A DNA stretch of 51,361 nt from Phycisphaerales bacterium (GCA_027083355.1 JALWOY010000165.1:1-51361), one strand, 5' to 3'. Shown: positions 42,804 to 51,361, counted from the stretch's first letter. Notes: generated by a model not told the origin, from the sequence alone. A program made the numbers and translations.

Positions 42804-43757
42804 ATGAACACACGTCTGGGGATCGCCGTGCTCGCGGTCGGCACCGGTGCCGTTGTCGTCGGAGGGCTGCTGTTGCGGCCTTCGACACCCGTCGCGATCC
42901 GTGCAACGTCCGGCGAGGGCATCGACGAGCGCCCCCCCACCGCCTCGCCGACAGCGGGTCCGGTGGAACGCCCCGCCCGTCGGCCGGCTGAGGACCGGGG
43001 CGGTGCGATGGGGGAGACGGATGCGGTTTCACCACCGTCGAGGGCTGCAGAAACCCGGGAACGGGGTGCCGAACGCCGTCGGAGCGGGTTCCGGCGTCTC
43101 TCACTCGGCGCGGCACCGATGAGCCCGGAGGATTGGGCGAAACGCCGGGCTGAACGTCAGTCGCGCCGCCAAGCGTGGATGGCGCGGTTCGACACGGACG
43201 GTGACGGGCAGATCAGCGAATCCGAACGCGAGGCGATGCGTGCGGAGATGATCGCCCGCCGCAAAGAGTTCATGCTGCGTCGGATGACGGACCGGTTCGA
43301 CGCCGATGGTGACGGCGTGCTCAACGATGACGAACGGGCGGAGGCGGAGGCCGAACTGGCCGTGCGTCGCGCCGAGCAGCGTGCCCGGATGCTCGAACGG
43401 TTCGATACCGACGGTGACGGGACGATCTCGGATCAGGAGCGGCAGTCGATGCGAGGCCGATTCGCGGGGCGGGGTGGACCCGACGCCGTGGCGAGGTACG
43501 ACACCAACGGCGACGGCGAGCTGGATCTCGACGAGTCGTACGACGCGTATCTCGACCGATTCCGGGCCATGCAGGCGCGTGTGTTCGTGCAGCGGTACGA
43601 CACCGGCGGCGACGGAGTGGTGGATACGGGAGATTTCGAGGCGTTTCTCTCCCAATTCCGCGCGAAGGAGCCGGGGGCGGACATCAACGAGGACGGCACG
43701 ATCGATCAACGCGATGTCGAACGCTTCCGCGATCTGATGAGTGTGTCTTCGCCCTGA
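42804..43757 (+). CDS. Membrane-anchored or exported EF-hand protein
   Basis: The 317-residue protein starts with a signal or anchor helix (LGIAVLAVGTGAVVVGGLLL). A Pro/Ala/Arg-rich spacer follows, then about six calcium-loop motifs: DTDGDGQISESE near residue 129, DADGDGVLNDDE near 165, DTDGDGTISDQE near 201, DTNGDGELDLDE near 232, DTGGDGVVDTGD near 266 and DINEDGTIDQRD near 292. The first four are canonical EF-hand loops. It should bind several calcium ions outside the cytosol. AAAGGGG lies 8 nt before the ATG at 42804. No enzymatic domain is visible. Confidence 0.86.
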   Translation: MNTRLGIAVLAVGTGAVVVGGLLLRPSTPVAIRATSGEGIDERPPTASPTAGPVERPARRPAEDRGGAMGETDAVSPPSRAAETRERGAERRRSGFRRLSLGAAPMSPEDWAKRRAERQSRRQAWMARFDTDGDGQISESEREAMRAEMIARRKEFMLRRMTDRFDADGDGVLNDDERAEAEAELAVRRAEQRARMLERFDTDGDGTISDQERQSMRGRFAGRGGPDAVARYDTNGDGELDLDESYDAYLDRFRAMQARVFVQRYDTGGDGVVDTGDFEAFLSQFRAKEPGADINEDGTIDQRDVERFRDLMSVSSP

Positions 43758-43942
43758 GCGTCGGACGGATCTTCAGAAGAACTCGTGTGCATCAATCAGC
43801 CCCTGGCACAAGGGCGGGTGTTTCTTGATCGATTGATCAAGAAGAGACCGCTCCCTGACGGCCGTGGTTCGTTGTAGGCGGTGCTGGAGAGGCGAGAACA
43901 CCGGCTCCTGATCGAGAAAGCAGAAGAACTTGGCTCCGCGTA
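43758..43942. repeat. Convergent gap with a palindrome and a shared repeat
   Basis: Between convergent genes lies a perfect 9-bp palindrome TTCTTGATC-GATT-GATCAAGAA at 43822-43843. A GACCGCTCCCT element follows at 43844-43881 and also occurs at 26655-26692. The phrase GTGTGCATCAA near 43789 recurs at about 50098 before a terminator hairpin. No gene is visible in this stretch. Confidence 0.75.
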
Positions 43943-46873
43943 TCACGGGCAACCCGCGAGGAAAGCGGCGACGAACGCGTTGATGTCCGCGAGGTCGAGC
44001 AGGCCGTCGCCGTTGATGTCCGCGATCGGGTTGCCGGTCACGAACGCCGAGATGAACGCCGAGAGGTCCTGGAGATCGAGCACGCCGAACGGGGCGGAAA
44101 GGTCGGCGGCGTTGCAGGGCGGATCGCCCGGGGCGAGCTGGACTGTGACGGACGGCCCGCTGCCCTGCGTCCGGAAGACAACAACGTCTTCGGAGCCGTT
44201 CTGGTCCACGTCGGCGACGGCCAGCCCGAGGGGGACGGTGCCGACGGTGTCGTCGCCCGGCAGGCGCTCGGCATCGGAGAAGAGCATCCCGTTCTGATCG
44301 TCCAGCCCGAGGTTCAGGATAGCCCAGACGCCGGTGTCGCCGTCGATGCCTGTGGCTGCGAAGACAAGATCCCGTTTCCCGTCGCCGTTGACGTCGGTGG
44401 CGACGACGGCGCCGGGCATGGAGAACTCGGCGGCGTCGGTGGCCTTGAGCGAGACCGCGTCGTCGTAGACGATTTCGCCCTGACCCGTGTTGAACGCGCG
44501 GACGACGGAGATCGTCCCGCTGCGTCGGTCGCTGGTGATCACGTCGTCGAGGCCGTCGCCGTCGATGTCGGCGGTGTAGACGTTCGCGGGATCGCGTCCT
44601 GTGGGCACGACCTGGGCGAGGAAGAGCGGGAAGACGCCCGTGCCCCGGTTGCTGATGGCCGAGGAGGTGATGTTGGGCGTTGAGTAGATGTACGACGAGT
44701 TCTCGCCGTTCGATGTCACGACGACGCCGGAGGGTGTGACACCGCCCATGGTGTCGACGCTGCCGGGGTCGTCGCCGGTATCGCCGTCGGCGTCGTCGAA
44801 CCCGTTGCCGTTGTCTTCGGAGGTCTGGATCGCGCCGTTGCCGGCGCCGCGGAGGATGGCCCTGCGGAAGATGGAGATGATGTCGAGCCTCTGGTCGTCG
44901 TTGATATCACCGAGGACGAGATCGACGGGGGTGCCGTCGAGGGTGACGCTGCGGTTGTCGATGCTCGAGAAATCGCCGGATTGGTTGTTGAGCCTGATCC
45001 TGATCTGGTTGGTCGCGGGCCCCGCGTTCATCAGCACGAGGTCCGGGTGTCCGTCGGCGTTGAGATCGCCGATATCCAGAGAGACGGGCTGATCGTCGAT
45101 GGTCGAGAACACCGCGGCGTTCTGCGAGAACCCGAGCCACTGGCCCTGGGCGTCCACGCCGAGGTTGGCCGCCACCACCACCTCGCCGGGGACGCCCGGG
45201 CCGTTGTCGCTCAACGCCACCAGGTCGGGGAAACCGTCGTTGTTGACGTCGACGACTTTACCGTCGGTGAACGTGCCGGGCACCCCGAAGCCGGTCGGTG
45301 CTTCGAGGTTGCTGGGCGGCACGCCGCGGTCGACGAACTTGACGTACACGTTCCCGTCACCGGGGTAGACCGGCTCTGCGACGACGCCGTCGAGTCTCGG
45401 GCTTTGCACCGCGTCGAACGCGCCCGTCGCGGATGACGCCTCGATGACGGGGAAGAGCGTTCCTTTGGGCGGGACCAGCCCCGGCAGGACGCGGACGCGG
45501 AGGGTGCCGTCGACGAAGGCCGTCCCGCCGACGGCGGCGGACATGGTGTCGTTCTGATCGGCCGAGGTGAGGGTGAACGTCATGCGTCCTGTTTCGATCA
45601 ACCCGGTCATCGGGTTGGGGGCCCGGAACGCGATGTCGCTGTTCATGTGGAGTTGTTGCCGCCCGCTCGTATCGGCGAACTGACCGTTTGGCGCGATCTC
45701 GCCGCCCGGTAGCGCGACGAAGCCGGTCAGGGTGCCGCTGCCGGTGATGACGCCGTCGACGTATGCGATGAATCCGTTGTCCGCATCGACGGTGCCGGTT
45801 TCGCCGACGACGAGCCGGCCCGAGCCGAACGGCGCGACCTCGAGGCTCGGGCCGATGATGTTCCATGTCCCCCCGGTGAGAACCCTCGCTTCGCCGTCGG
45901 CGTCCTCGAACTCGCCGAGGACGGCGCGCGTCGAGACGGTGGTCGTCAGGAATGATCCTTGGCGGACGTTGAGCAGGCCGGTGCCGAGCGCGCCCACGCG
46001 GAGTTCGGTCAGCAGGAGCGTGCTCGAGCTCTGACTGAAGTCGATGGTGCCCTGGCCGGTGGAGAACTGGCCGAGGATGAGGGCGGACGGGTTGACGGTC
46101 ACGATCGTGCTCGACTGCTCGATCTGCATCGACCCGAGGCCGGCGGCCCCGATTTCCAGTGCGCTGAACGTCTCGACCCCGAGATTGAGCTGCGATCCCC
46201 CGGTGGCGCTGAGCAGACCGAACGAGCCGACGGATTGACCGAGAACGAGCACCCCGTCGTGTTCAAAGAAGGCTGTGTCGAGTTGGAAACTGCCGTCGCC
46301 GGCCTCACCGATGAACATCGGGACGGTCGAGAGGTGTCTGAAGGCGATGCCCGCATTGGACCCGTCGAGTTTGATCGAAGCCGACGTGCCCTGGATGTCG
46401 GCGATCCTGCAGGCCTTGGCGTCGATGACGCCGCCGCCTGTGATCACGAACGAGGCCCCGGCGGCGCCCCCGACAAGGAGTTCGCGGCACCCCGGCTGCT
46501 CGCCGGTGATGTTGAGTGTTTGCCCGCCGAGGTCGAGCGTCGTCGGGCCGTTGAGGATATTGAGCCCGCGGACCGAGACCTGCGAGGTCAGGACTGCGAC
46601 ATAAGGCGGGAGACCCAACCCGCTGTTGGCATCGAACACCGCGAGCGAGGAGGACGCCGGAAAGTCACCGGCGAACGAGGCCCAGTTCTGTTGGGAATTC
46701 CAGAGGGCCGTCCCCGTGGCCCGCCAGATGTAGGTCTGTTGACTGTCGTTGATTCCGTCGCCGTCGCAGTCGATGGTTTGTGCCCGGGCCGTCGGGAGCA
46801 TGAACGAACACGCGGCGAGCGCGGCTGCGGACCGGATCAGGGGGTGGGCGCTGGATTGTTTGTCTCTTTTCAT
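43943..46873 (-). CDS. Large secreted FG-GAP protein with dockerin-like tail
   Basis: The 976-residue protein has a signal peptide (about 31 residues, ending PTARAQ). An Asp-rich calcium-loop start (DCDGDGINDS) follows, then a beta-helix-like region of about 430 residues with repeats of the form LEVAPFGSGRLVVGETGTVD. The second half has several FG-GAP/VCBS-type calcium loops: DVNNDGFPDLV, DLNADGHPDLV, DINDDQRLDII, DIDGDGLDDVI, DVNGDGKRDLV and DVDQNGSEDVV. The last 60 residues form the Cys-bracketed tail with APFGVLDLQD and DINGDGLLDLAD, ending GCP as in the amylase. It is probably a surface or extracellular structural or adhesive protein. GGGAGAGCAGGG precedes the ATG at 46873. Confidence 0.88.
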   Translation of the reverse strand: MKRDKQSSAHPLIRSAAALAACSFMLPTARAQTIDCDGDGINDSQQTYIWRATGTALWNSQQNWASFAGDFPASSSLAVFDANSGLGLPPYVAVLTSQVSVRGLNILNGPTTLDLGGQTLNITGEQPGCRELLVGGAAGASFVITGGGVIDAKACRIADIQGTSASIKLDGSNAGIAFRHLSTVPMFIGEAGDGSFQLDTAFFEHDGVLVLGQSVGSFGLLSATGGSQLNLGVETFSALEIGAAGLGSMQIEQSSTIVTVNPSALILGQFSTGQGTIDFSQSSSTLLLTELRVGALGTGLLNVRQGSFLTTTVSTRAVLGEFEDADGEARVLTGGTWNIIGPSLEVAPFGSGRLVVGETGTVDADNGFIAYVDGVITGSGTLTGFVALPGGEIAPNGQFADTSGRQQLHMNSDIAFRAPNPMTGLIETGRMTFTLTSADQNDTMSAAVGGTAFVDGTLRVRVLPGLVPPKGTLFPVIEASSATGAFDAVQSPRLDGVVAEPVYPGDGNVYVKFVDRGVPPSNLEAPTGFGVPGTFTDGKVVDVNNDGFPDLVALSDNGPGVPGEVVVAANLGVDAQGQWLGFSQNAAVFSTIDDQPVSLDIGDLNADGHPDLVLMNAGPATNQIRIRLNNQSGDFSSIDNRSVTLDGTPVDLVLGDINDDQRLDIISIFRRAILRGAGNGAIQTSEDNGNGFDDADGDTGDDPGSVDTMGGVTPSGVVVTSNGENSSYIYSTPNITSSAISNRGTGVFPLFLAQVVPTGRDPANVYTADIDGDGLDDVITSDRRSGTISVVRAFNTGQGEIVYDDAVSLKATDAAEFSMPGAVVATDVNGDGKRDLVFAATGIDGDTGVWAILNLGLDDQNGMLFSDAERLPGDDTVGTVPLGLAVADVDQNGSEDVVVFRTQGSGPSVTVQLAPGDPPCNAADLSAPFGVLDLQDLSAFISAFVTGNPIADINGDGLLDLADINAFVAAFLAGCP

Positions 46874-47063
46874 CCCTGCTCTCCCCGGCTCTCCCCGGTC
46901 CAGACCAGACTAGCGTTGATCGAGGGTGACTCCAAGCCCCGATCTTCGCTCATTTCAATGATCCCTGTGTTGATGCGGCAAAAAGAGGTCTCCGCTCACG
47001 CAGAATGCCGGCCCCGGTGCCCGGATCGGGTCCGAGAAACAGGAACACGGACGCAACGCCCGA

Positions 47064-47069
47064 TAGGGT
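47064..47069 (+). promoter_or_regulatory. Putative kinase gene -10 box, leaderless type
   Basis: TAGGGT ends 7 nt before the ATG at 47077. No Shine-Dalgarno and no clear -35 are visible. Confidence 0.25.
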
Positions 47070-47076
47070 TGCAGGC

Positions 47077-50076
47077 ATGACCCCGAACCCGCAAGATCCG
47101 AAGAAACCCGATAATGATCGCGATGACACACCGGACCTCAACGGCCCGACGGTGCCCTATTCGCCGGTCGGGGGCGATCCGTTGCATGAAAATCCTGCGG
47201 ACCCGCACGGGGAGACCGACCCCGAGGCGGAGACCTCCGCGGATGTGATCGCGGACCAGCGGACGGTGCCTTTCGCGCCGCCGGCAGTCGCACAAGGCCC
47301 GGAGCAAATCGACGGGTACGAGATGATGGGCCGGATCGGGCGGGGCGGCATGGGCACGGTCTACATGGCCCGCCGCCTCGACGACCGCTTCCGCAAGCGC
47401 GTCGCGATCAAGGTCATGCGCCGCGGCATGGACACCGACGAGATGCTCGAACGGTTCCAGCTCGAGCGGCAGGTGCTCGGGGCCCTCAACCACCCCAACA
47501 TCGCCCGGCTGTATGACGCGGGTGCCACCGCCGACGGCCGGCCGTTCTTCGTCATGGAATATGTCGAGGGCCTCCAGATCACCGACTATTGCGACGAGAA
47601 CGGGCTGTCGATCCCGGACCGCATCCGGCTGTTCACGAAAGTCTGCGCCGCGGTGCATTACGCCCACCAGAACCTGATTGTGCACCGCGATCTCAAGCCG
47701 TCGAACATCCTCGTGACGGCGGACGGCGAGCCGAAACTGCTCGATTTCGGCATCGCGAAACTGCTCAACCCCGAGCTGCTGGGGCTGCCGGCGCTGACGC
47801 GCGCCGACCAGCGGATCATGACCTACGAGTACGCCAGCCCCGAGCAGGTCAAGGGCCAGCAGATCACCACGGCGAGCGATGTCTACGCGCTCGGTGTGAT
47901 CCTGTATGAACTGCTGACCGGGCACAGGCCCTATCAGATCGAACGCAGGGTGCACGCCGAGGCGGTGCGCGTGATCTGCGAAGAAGAGCCCGAGCGCCCG
48001 AGCACGGCGGTCACCAAGGCGGCGACGCACCACACGAACAAGGGCGAGATGCAAACCATCACGGCCGCGGAGATCGCCCGCCGTCGTGAAGCACAGATCA
48101 GCAGGCTGAAGAAGAACCTCGCCGGCGACCTCGACAACATCATCCTGATGGCGCTCCGCAAGAGCGCGCAGAGACGCTATCCGACGGCCATCGCGCTCGC
48201 CGACGACCTCAACCGGCACCTCGCGGGTCAGACCGTCACGGCGAGGTCGCCCACGCTCGTCTACAGAGCCGGGAAATTCCTGCGGAGGCACCGGGTAGGC
48301 GTGGCCGTCGCGGGGGCGATGCTCGCGGTGCTGCTGGCGAGCGTGCTCGTGGTCTCCGTCGCGTGGCGTCGGGCCGAGGCCGCGTACGCGCGTGAATCGA
48401 TCGCCCATGCGCAGGCGGAGCAGGCAAAGAACGCCGAGCGTGACGCCCGGGTGCTGGCCGAGACGCGCTACGCCCAGCTGCGGCGGATGTTCACGATCGA
48501 GGATTCGCTGTACGAACAGATCGACCGCCTGCCGTCGGCCACGGCGGCGCGTGACGTGTTGAGCAAGGCCATGCTCGACGCGATCGGCCAACTGGCCGGG
48601 TCGTTCCCGGACGACGAGGCGCTCCGCCTGGATCTCGCCCGGCAGTATCACCGCGTGGGGGTGCTCGCCGCGGGCGGAGAGAACGCAGTCGGTCGCGGCA
48701 TCGAGGCGTTGGCGCGCGCCTCGGAGCTATTGGCCGCGATCCCGGGTGCCGCATCGGAACGCATCGACAACGATATCGAACTGTCCAAGGCCTATCGGCT
48801 CTCGGGCGATCTGGACGCGGCGGCACGCGTGGCGACGGAAGCGGCCGACCGATGCGCCACGTCGGGGATCGATGAAAAACCCGGGGGCAAGGTGCTGCAT
48901 GCGAGAGCGCTGATGCAGGCGGCCCTCGTGCGGATGCTCCAGGCGCGGTACGACGATGCCGAGCCGCTGCTCGCCGCGGCGATCGGTCTGGCGTCCGAGG
49001 CGGTCGAAGCCGACCCGGACAACGCCGACGCGGTCGCGGCGCTGGCGTACGCCCACGAGCAGTTCGGCTTCCTGTACGACTTCACGGACCGCGAGCAGGA
49101 CGAGCTGGACGCATTCGAGCGGTGCCTCGAACTGCGCAAGCGTGTGGTCGAACTCGCACCGGATGACGACGACGCACGCCGTCGGCTCGTCATGGCCCAC
49201 GAGCGCGTGGGCCGGGCGCTGATGGACCTCGGCCGCGACGACGAGGCGCAGGCGCAATACGCGAAGATGCAGGCGCTGGCACGCGAGGCCGCCGATGACG
49301 ACCCGTTCAGCGGGCGGGCGTTCTCCGATCTTGCCCGCGCGTTCGAGAACGCAACCGATCTTGCCCGCCGCGAGCGCCGCCCCGAGGAGGCCGAGACATA
49401 CGCCCGGGCGTTCGTTGCGCACGCCGAGCAGGCGGTTTCCCGCGACCCGCTCTCGATCCAGTTTCAACGGATGCTGGGTCTGGCGAGGTACAAGCTGGGG
49501 CGGGCGCTCGCCGATCAGAAGCGACACACCGAGGCCGTCACGGCGTTCTCGGCTTCGGTCGAGATCCTCACCCGGGCCGCCGACCTGGCGCCGTCGGACG
49601 CGATGCTGAAAAAGGACATCATGCGGTCGGCTTACCGGCTCGGCGTCAGCGCCCGCCGCGCGGGTGACGCCGCCGCGGCCAGGCGGGGCTTCGAGCGGGC
49701 CGTTGCTGAATCGAAGGGCGTCTCGGCCTCGCTCAACGCGGGCGAACGCCGGCTCGTGGTGTTCGCGTTGAACAACCTCGCCGCGATGGCGTTCGACGCC
49801 GGCGAGGGCGAGCGCATGATCGAGTACGCCGCGACCGCCCGGGAAATCCTCGGGGCCGAGCCGTTCCTGATCGCGCGCCAGCACGCGCGCGGGCTCGCGT
49901 TGCTCGGGAAGTACGACGAGGCGCTCGACGTGCTGCACGACGCGATGAAGCCGTACCTCGCAAATGAATCGCTCTCGACATCGCAGCAGCGGGAATTCGA
50001 CGAGCTGAAGCGGCTCGAAGCGGAGTACGAAACCCGGCTCGAACAGCAACCGGGGTTCGATGAACCGACGCCGTAA
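47077..50076 (+). CDS. Transmembrane Ser/Thr protein kinase with helical-repeat sensor domain
   Basis: The 999-residue protein has an acidic, Pro-rich N-terminus (1-77). A Hanks-type kinase domain (about 79-350) has glycine loop GRIGRGGMGTVY, VAIKVM with the ATP lysine, HRDLKPSNIL near residue 203, LLDFGIAKLL and an APE-equivalent YASPEQ. One transmembrane helix lies at about 407-429 (VAVAGAMLAVLLASVLVVSVAW). The outer part of about 570 residues is alpha-helical and TPR-like, with repeats such as LRLDLARQYHRVGVL and ALAYAHEQFGFLYDF. This is the common planctomycete PknB-type sensor kinase layout. It phosphorylates Ser/Thr on unknown targets. A GNRA hairpin terminator follows the gene. Confidence 0.93.
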   Translation: MTPNPQDPKKPDNDRDDTPDLNGPTVPYSPVGGDPLHENPADPHGETDPEAETSADVIADQRTVPFAPPAVAQGPEQIDGYEMMGRIGRGGMGTVYMARRLDDRFRKRVAIKVMRRGMDTDEMLERFQLERQVLGALNHPNIARLYDAGATADGRPFFVMEYVEGLQITDYCDENGLSIPDRIRLFTKVCAAVHYAHQNLIVHRDLKPSNILVTADGEPKLLDFGIAKLLNPELLGLPALTRADQRIMTYEYASPEQVKGQQITTASDVYALGVILYELLTGHRPYQIERRVHAEAVRVICEEEPERPSTAVTKAATHHTNKGEMQTITAAEIARRREAQISRLKKNLAGDLDNIILMALRKSAQRRYPTAIALADDLNRHLAGQTVTARSPTLVYRAGKFLRRHRVGVAVAGAMLAVLLASVLVVSVAWRRAEAAYARESIAHAQAEQAKNAERDARVLAETRYAQLRRMFTIEDSLYEQIDRLPSATAARDVLSKAMLDAIGQLAGSFPDDEALRLDLARQYHRVGVLAAGGENAVGRGIEALARASELLAAIPGAASERIDNDIELSKAYRLSGDLDAAARVATEAADRCATSGIDEKPGGKVLHARALMQAALVRMLQARYDDAEPLLAAAIGLASEAVEADPDNADAVAALAYAHEQFGFLYDFTDREQDELDAFERCLELRKRVVELAPDDDDARRRLVMAHERVGRALMDLGRDDEAQAQYAKMQALAREAADDDPFSGRAFSDLARAFENATDLARRERRPEEAETYARAFVAHAEQAVSRDPLSIQFQRMLGLARYKLGRALADQKRHTEAVTAFSASVEILTRAADLAPSDAMLKKDIMRSAYRLGVSARRAGDAAAARRGFERAVAESKGVSASLNAGERRLVVFALNNLAAMAFDAGEGERMIEYAATAREILGAEPFLIARQHARGLALLGKYDEALDVLHDAMKPYLANESLSTSQQREFDELKRLEAEYETRLEQQPGFDEPTP

Positions 50077-50111
50077 TACGGATCCCAAGAAAACCCGTGT
50101 GCATCAACGAG

Positions 50112-50135
50112 CCCCGGGCGCAAGCCCGGGGTTTT
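50112..50135 (+). terminator. Intrinsic terminator after the kinase gene
   Basis: CCCCGGGC (50112-50119), loop GCAA, GCCCGGGG (50124-50131) and TTTT form an 8-bp GC stem with a GNRA tetraloop and T-tract, 35 nt after the kinase stop. The same hairpin, with loop GCGA but no T-tract, occurs at 26579-26598. Confidence 0.75.
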
Positions 50136-50421
50136 ATCTTGTTCGACGGGCTTTTCCGCGTCCGGGGTCGTGGTGTGGTTGAGGGATGCCGGCCCCACCT
50201 CTCCCCGGTCGCCGGGGAGAAGTCGACAACGTGAAGCGTCGGCGGGTGAGGGGCTACGACTTCTTCTCCTTCTTCATGCCTCGTCGATCGGGGTGCGCAA
50301 GAGAGAGGAGAGAAAGATGCCCCTCACCCCGGTCCTCTCCCCGCACGCGGGGAGAAGGAGTCGAGAACACCCGGATCTTGCTCCAGAAAGCACAAGATTT
50401 TTAAGCTCAGAATAAACCCCC

Positions 50422-50450
50422 TTGACTCTTTCGCCCGGCGGGCCGACCGT
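50422..50450 (+). promoter_or_regulatory. Putative panC promoter, leaderless type
   Basis: TTGACT (50422-50427), a 17-nt spacer and GACCGT (50445-50450), ending 6 nt before the ATG at 50457. The -35 is strong (five of six) and the -10 weak (two of six). The spacing equals that of the HutG-like promoter. Confidence 0.4.
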
Positions 50451-50456
50451 TGGGTG

Positions 50457-51311
50457 ATGTGGATCTGCCTCGGAGACGAGCCGCTGGGCGATCGGGCCGG
50501 CGGGGTGGTGCTGGTGCCGACGATGGGGGCTCTGCACGAGGGGCACCTCGCGCTGGTCCGTCTGGGTGTGGCCCACGCCGAGCGGCTCGGTTTGCGTGGA
50601 TGCGTCGTCTCGGTGTTCGTGAACCCGACCCAGTTCGACGAAAAGGCCGATTACGAGCGGTACGCCCGCGTGCTCGACGAGGACGCGGCTCTGTGCAAGG
50701 CGAACGGGGCAACCGGCGTCTACGCGCCGTCGGTCGAGGCGGTCTACCCGCCCGATCGCCCCGTGCCGGTGCCCGCGCTCCCCGATCAGGCGGTCGACAA
50801 GGGACTGGAAGATGCGCACAGGCCCGGCCATTTCGAGGGCGTCTGCCAAGTGGTCCGGCGTTTGTTCGATCTCGTCCGCCCCGCCGCGGCCGTGTTCGGC
50901 GAAAAAGATTGGCAGCAGTTGCAGGTCGTTCGCGCGATGACCGCCCGCGACGGGTTGGGTGTCGAGATCCTCAACGGCCCGACCGTCCGCGAGCCGGACG
51001 GCCTGGCGATGTCCAGCCGGAACCGGTTTCTGGATGGGGCCCAGCGCGATCAGGCCCTGGCGCTGTGCCGCGCCCTCGACGCGGCGAGCGGTGAATCGAC
51101 CCCCGCCGGGGCCGAGGCCGCGATGCGGCGTGTCTACCGCGAGCACGGCATCGACGAGCCGGACTACGCCGCGGTGCGTGACGCCGAGACGCTCGGCCCG
51201 GTCATGCCCGGCCGGCCGGCGCGTGCGATCACGGCGGCGCGGGTGGGGACAGTCCGCCTGCTGGACAACACCCCGTGGCCCGACAAGCCGGAACAACGCC
51301 TTCCCCGGTAG
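50457..51311 (+). CDS. panC: Pantothenate synthetase (pantoate-beta-alanine ligase)
   Basis: The 284-residue enzyme joins pantoate and beta-alanine with ATP to make pantothenate, the coenzyme A precursor. The HIGH-type motif PTMGALHEGHL is at about residues 21-31. VSVFVNPTQF, FGEKDWQQLQVV and the KMSKS-like MSSRNRFL follow. Length is normal for the family. The ATG at 50457 is used; a GTG immediately before it is possible. panB and panD are not in the window. The gene ends 50 nt before the end of the window, where poly-C begins. Confidence 0.96.
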   Translation: MWICLGDEPLGDRAGGVVLVPTMGALHEGHLALVRLGVAHAERLGLRGCVVSVFVNPTQFDEKADYERYARVLDEDAALCKANGATGVYAPSVEAVYPPDRPVPVPALPDQAVDKGLEDAHRPGHFEGVCQVVRRLFDLVRPAAAVFGEKDWQQLQVVRAMTARDGLGVEILNGPTVREPDGLAMSSRNRFLDGAQRDQALALCRALDAASGESTPAGAEAAMRRVYREHGIDEPDYAAVRDAETLGPVMPGRPARAITAARVGTVRLLDNTPWPDKPEQRLPR

Positions 51312-51320
51312 AACAGGCGT

Positions 51321-51361
51321 CCCCCCCCTCCGCCCCCCCCCCCCCCCCCCACCCCCCCCCC
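51321..51361. other. Poly-C run at the window end
   Basis: The last 41 bases are almost pure C, interrupted by single T, G and A. This looks like low-quality or artefactual sequence at a contig end rather than genomic signal. Confidence 0.75.

Larger units (their letters stand above)
50077..50453. repeat. Intergenic region with CTCCCC hairpins
   Basis: Besides the terminator, two related hairpins are seen: CTCCCCGG-TCG-CCGGGGAG at 50201-50219 and CTCCCCGC-AC-GCGGGGAG at 50337-50354. The surrounding CCCCTCACCCCGG phrase is partly echoed at 24489-24535 and 36283-36315. No gene is credible in this gap. Confidence 0.75.

Noticed and set aside
46996-48651. 551-residue minus-strand frame opposite the kinase gene
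   Set aside because: Shadow frame; the plus strand encodes all kinase motifs in order.

Overview
The window is GC-rich bacterial DNA with the hallmarks of a planctomycete of the Phycisphaerales type. Two large secreted proteins (8832-11567 and 43943-46873) end in the Cys-bracketed 'APFGVLDL' dockerin-like tail typical of that group. The intergenic spaces are filled with short hairpin repeats. Informational genes (pheS, ruvC, guaB, purH) are scattered singly rather than in the usual operons. Perfect inverted-repeat sequence at base 1 and poly-C at the last bases suggest the window is a whole assembled contig with unreliable ends.

Layout. 1-3017 (minus): a membrane protein (DUF819), a SAM methyltransferase and a geranylgeranyl-reductase-like flavoprotein in one tight transcription unit. 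3163-8501: guaB, a glycogen debranching enzyme, a solitary atpC and an orphan FecCD permease. 8832-13990: divergent secreted alpha-amylase and GH31 alpha-glucosidase. 14123-15941: an SDR oxidoreductase and a UbiA-like prenyltransferase. 15968-18560 (minus): ribE-ruvC-NtrC-type regulator, each overlapping the next by 4 nt. 18671-21506 (plus): a beta-propeller lipoprotein followed by purH. 21704-24390: HNH nuclease, MoxR ATPase and a short flagellin. 24391-26970: sulfotransferase, membrane protein and the densest repeat clusters. 26971-34940 (minus): a shortened YgfK-like iron-sulfur protein, an exported protein, a glycosyltransferase, a two-gene peptide ABC transporter remnant and PilT. 35028-39954: aminotransferase, HutG-like hydrolase, Bax-inhibitor-1 protein, pheS and a small membrane protein. 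39961-42453 (minus): the lipoprotein trio COG3014-YcfL-LpoB. 42554-51311: tRNA-Met, an EF-hand protein, an FG-GAP/dockerin giant, a Ser/Thr kinase with a helical-repeat tail, and panC.

How the genes connect. Amylase, GH31 enzyme and debranching enzyme form an alpha-glucan route from outside to cytosol. guaB and purH serve purine synthesis, ribE and panC cofactors. Flagellin and PilT imply motility or pili encoded mostly elsewhere. The lipoprotein trio probably acts at the envelope on peptidoglycan synthesis.

The most notable non-gene signals are two. First, many start codons that lack a Shine-Dalgarno have a TAnnnT-like -10 box 5-7 nt upstream, predicting leaderless mRNAs. Second, an interspersed hairpin family carries tandem G-A mismatches under a mostly GNRA tetraloop, often joined to a second hairpin in a composite module. 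No phage, insertion sequence, CRISPR array or rRNA was seen.
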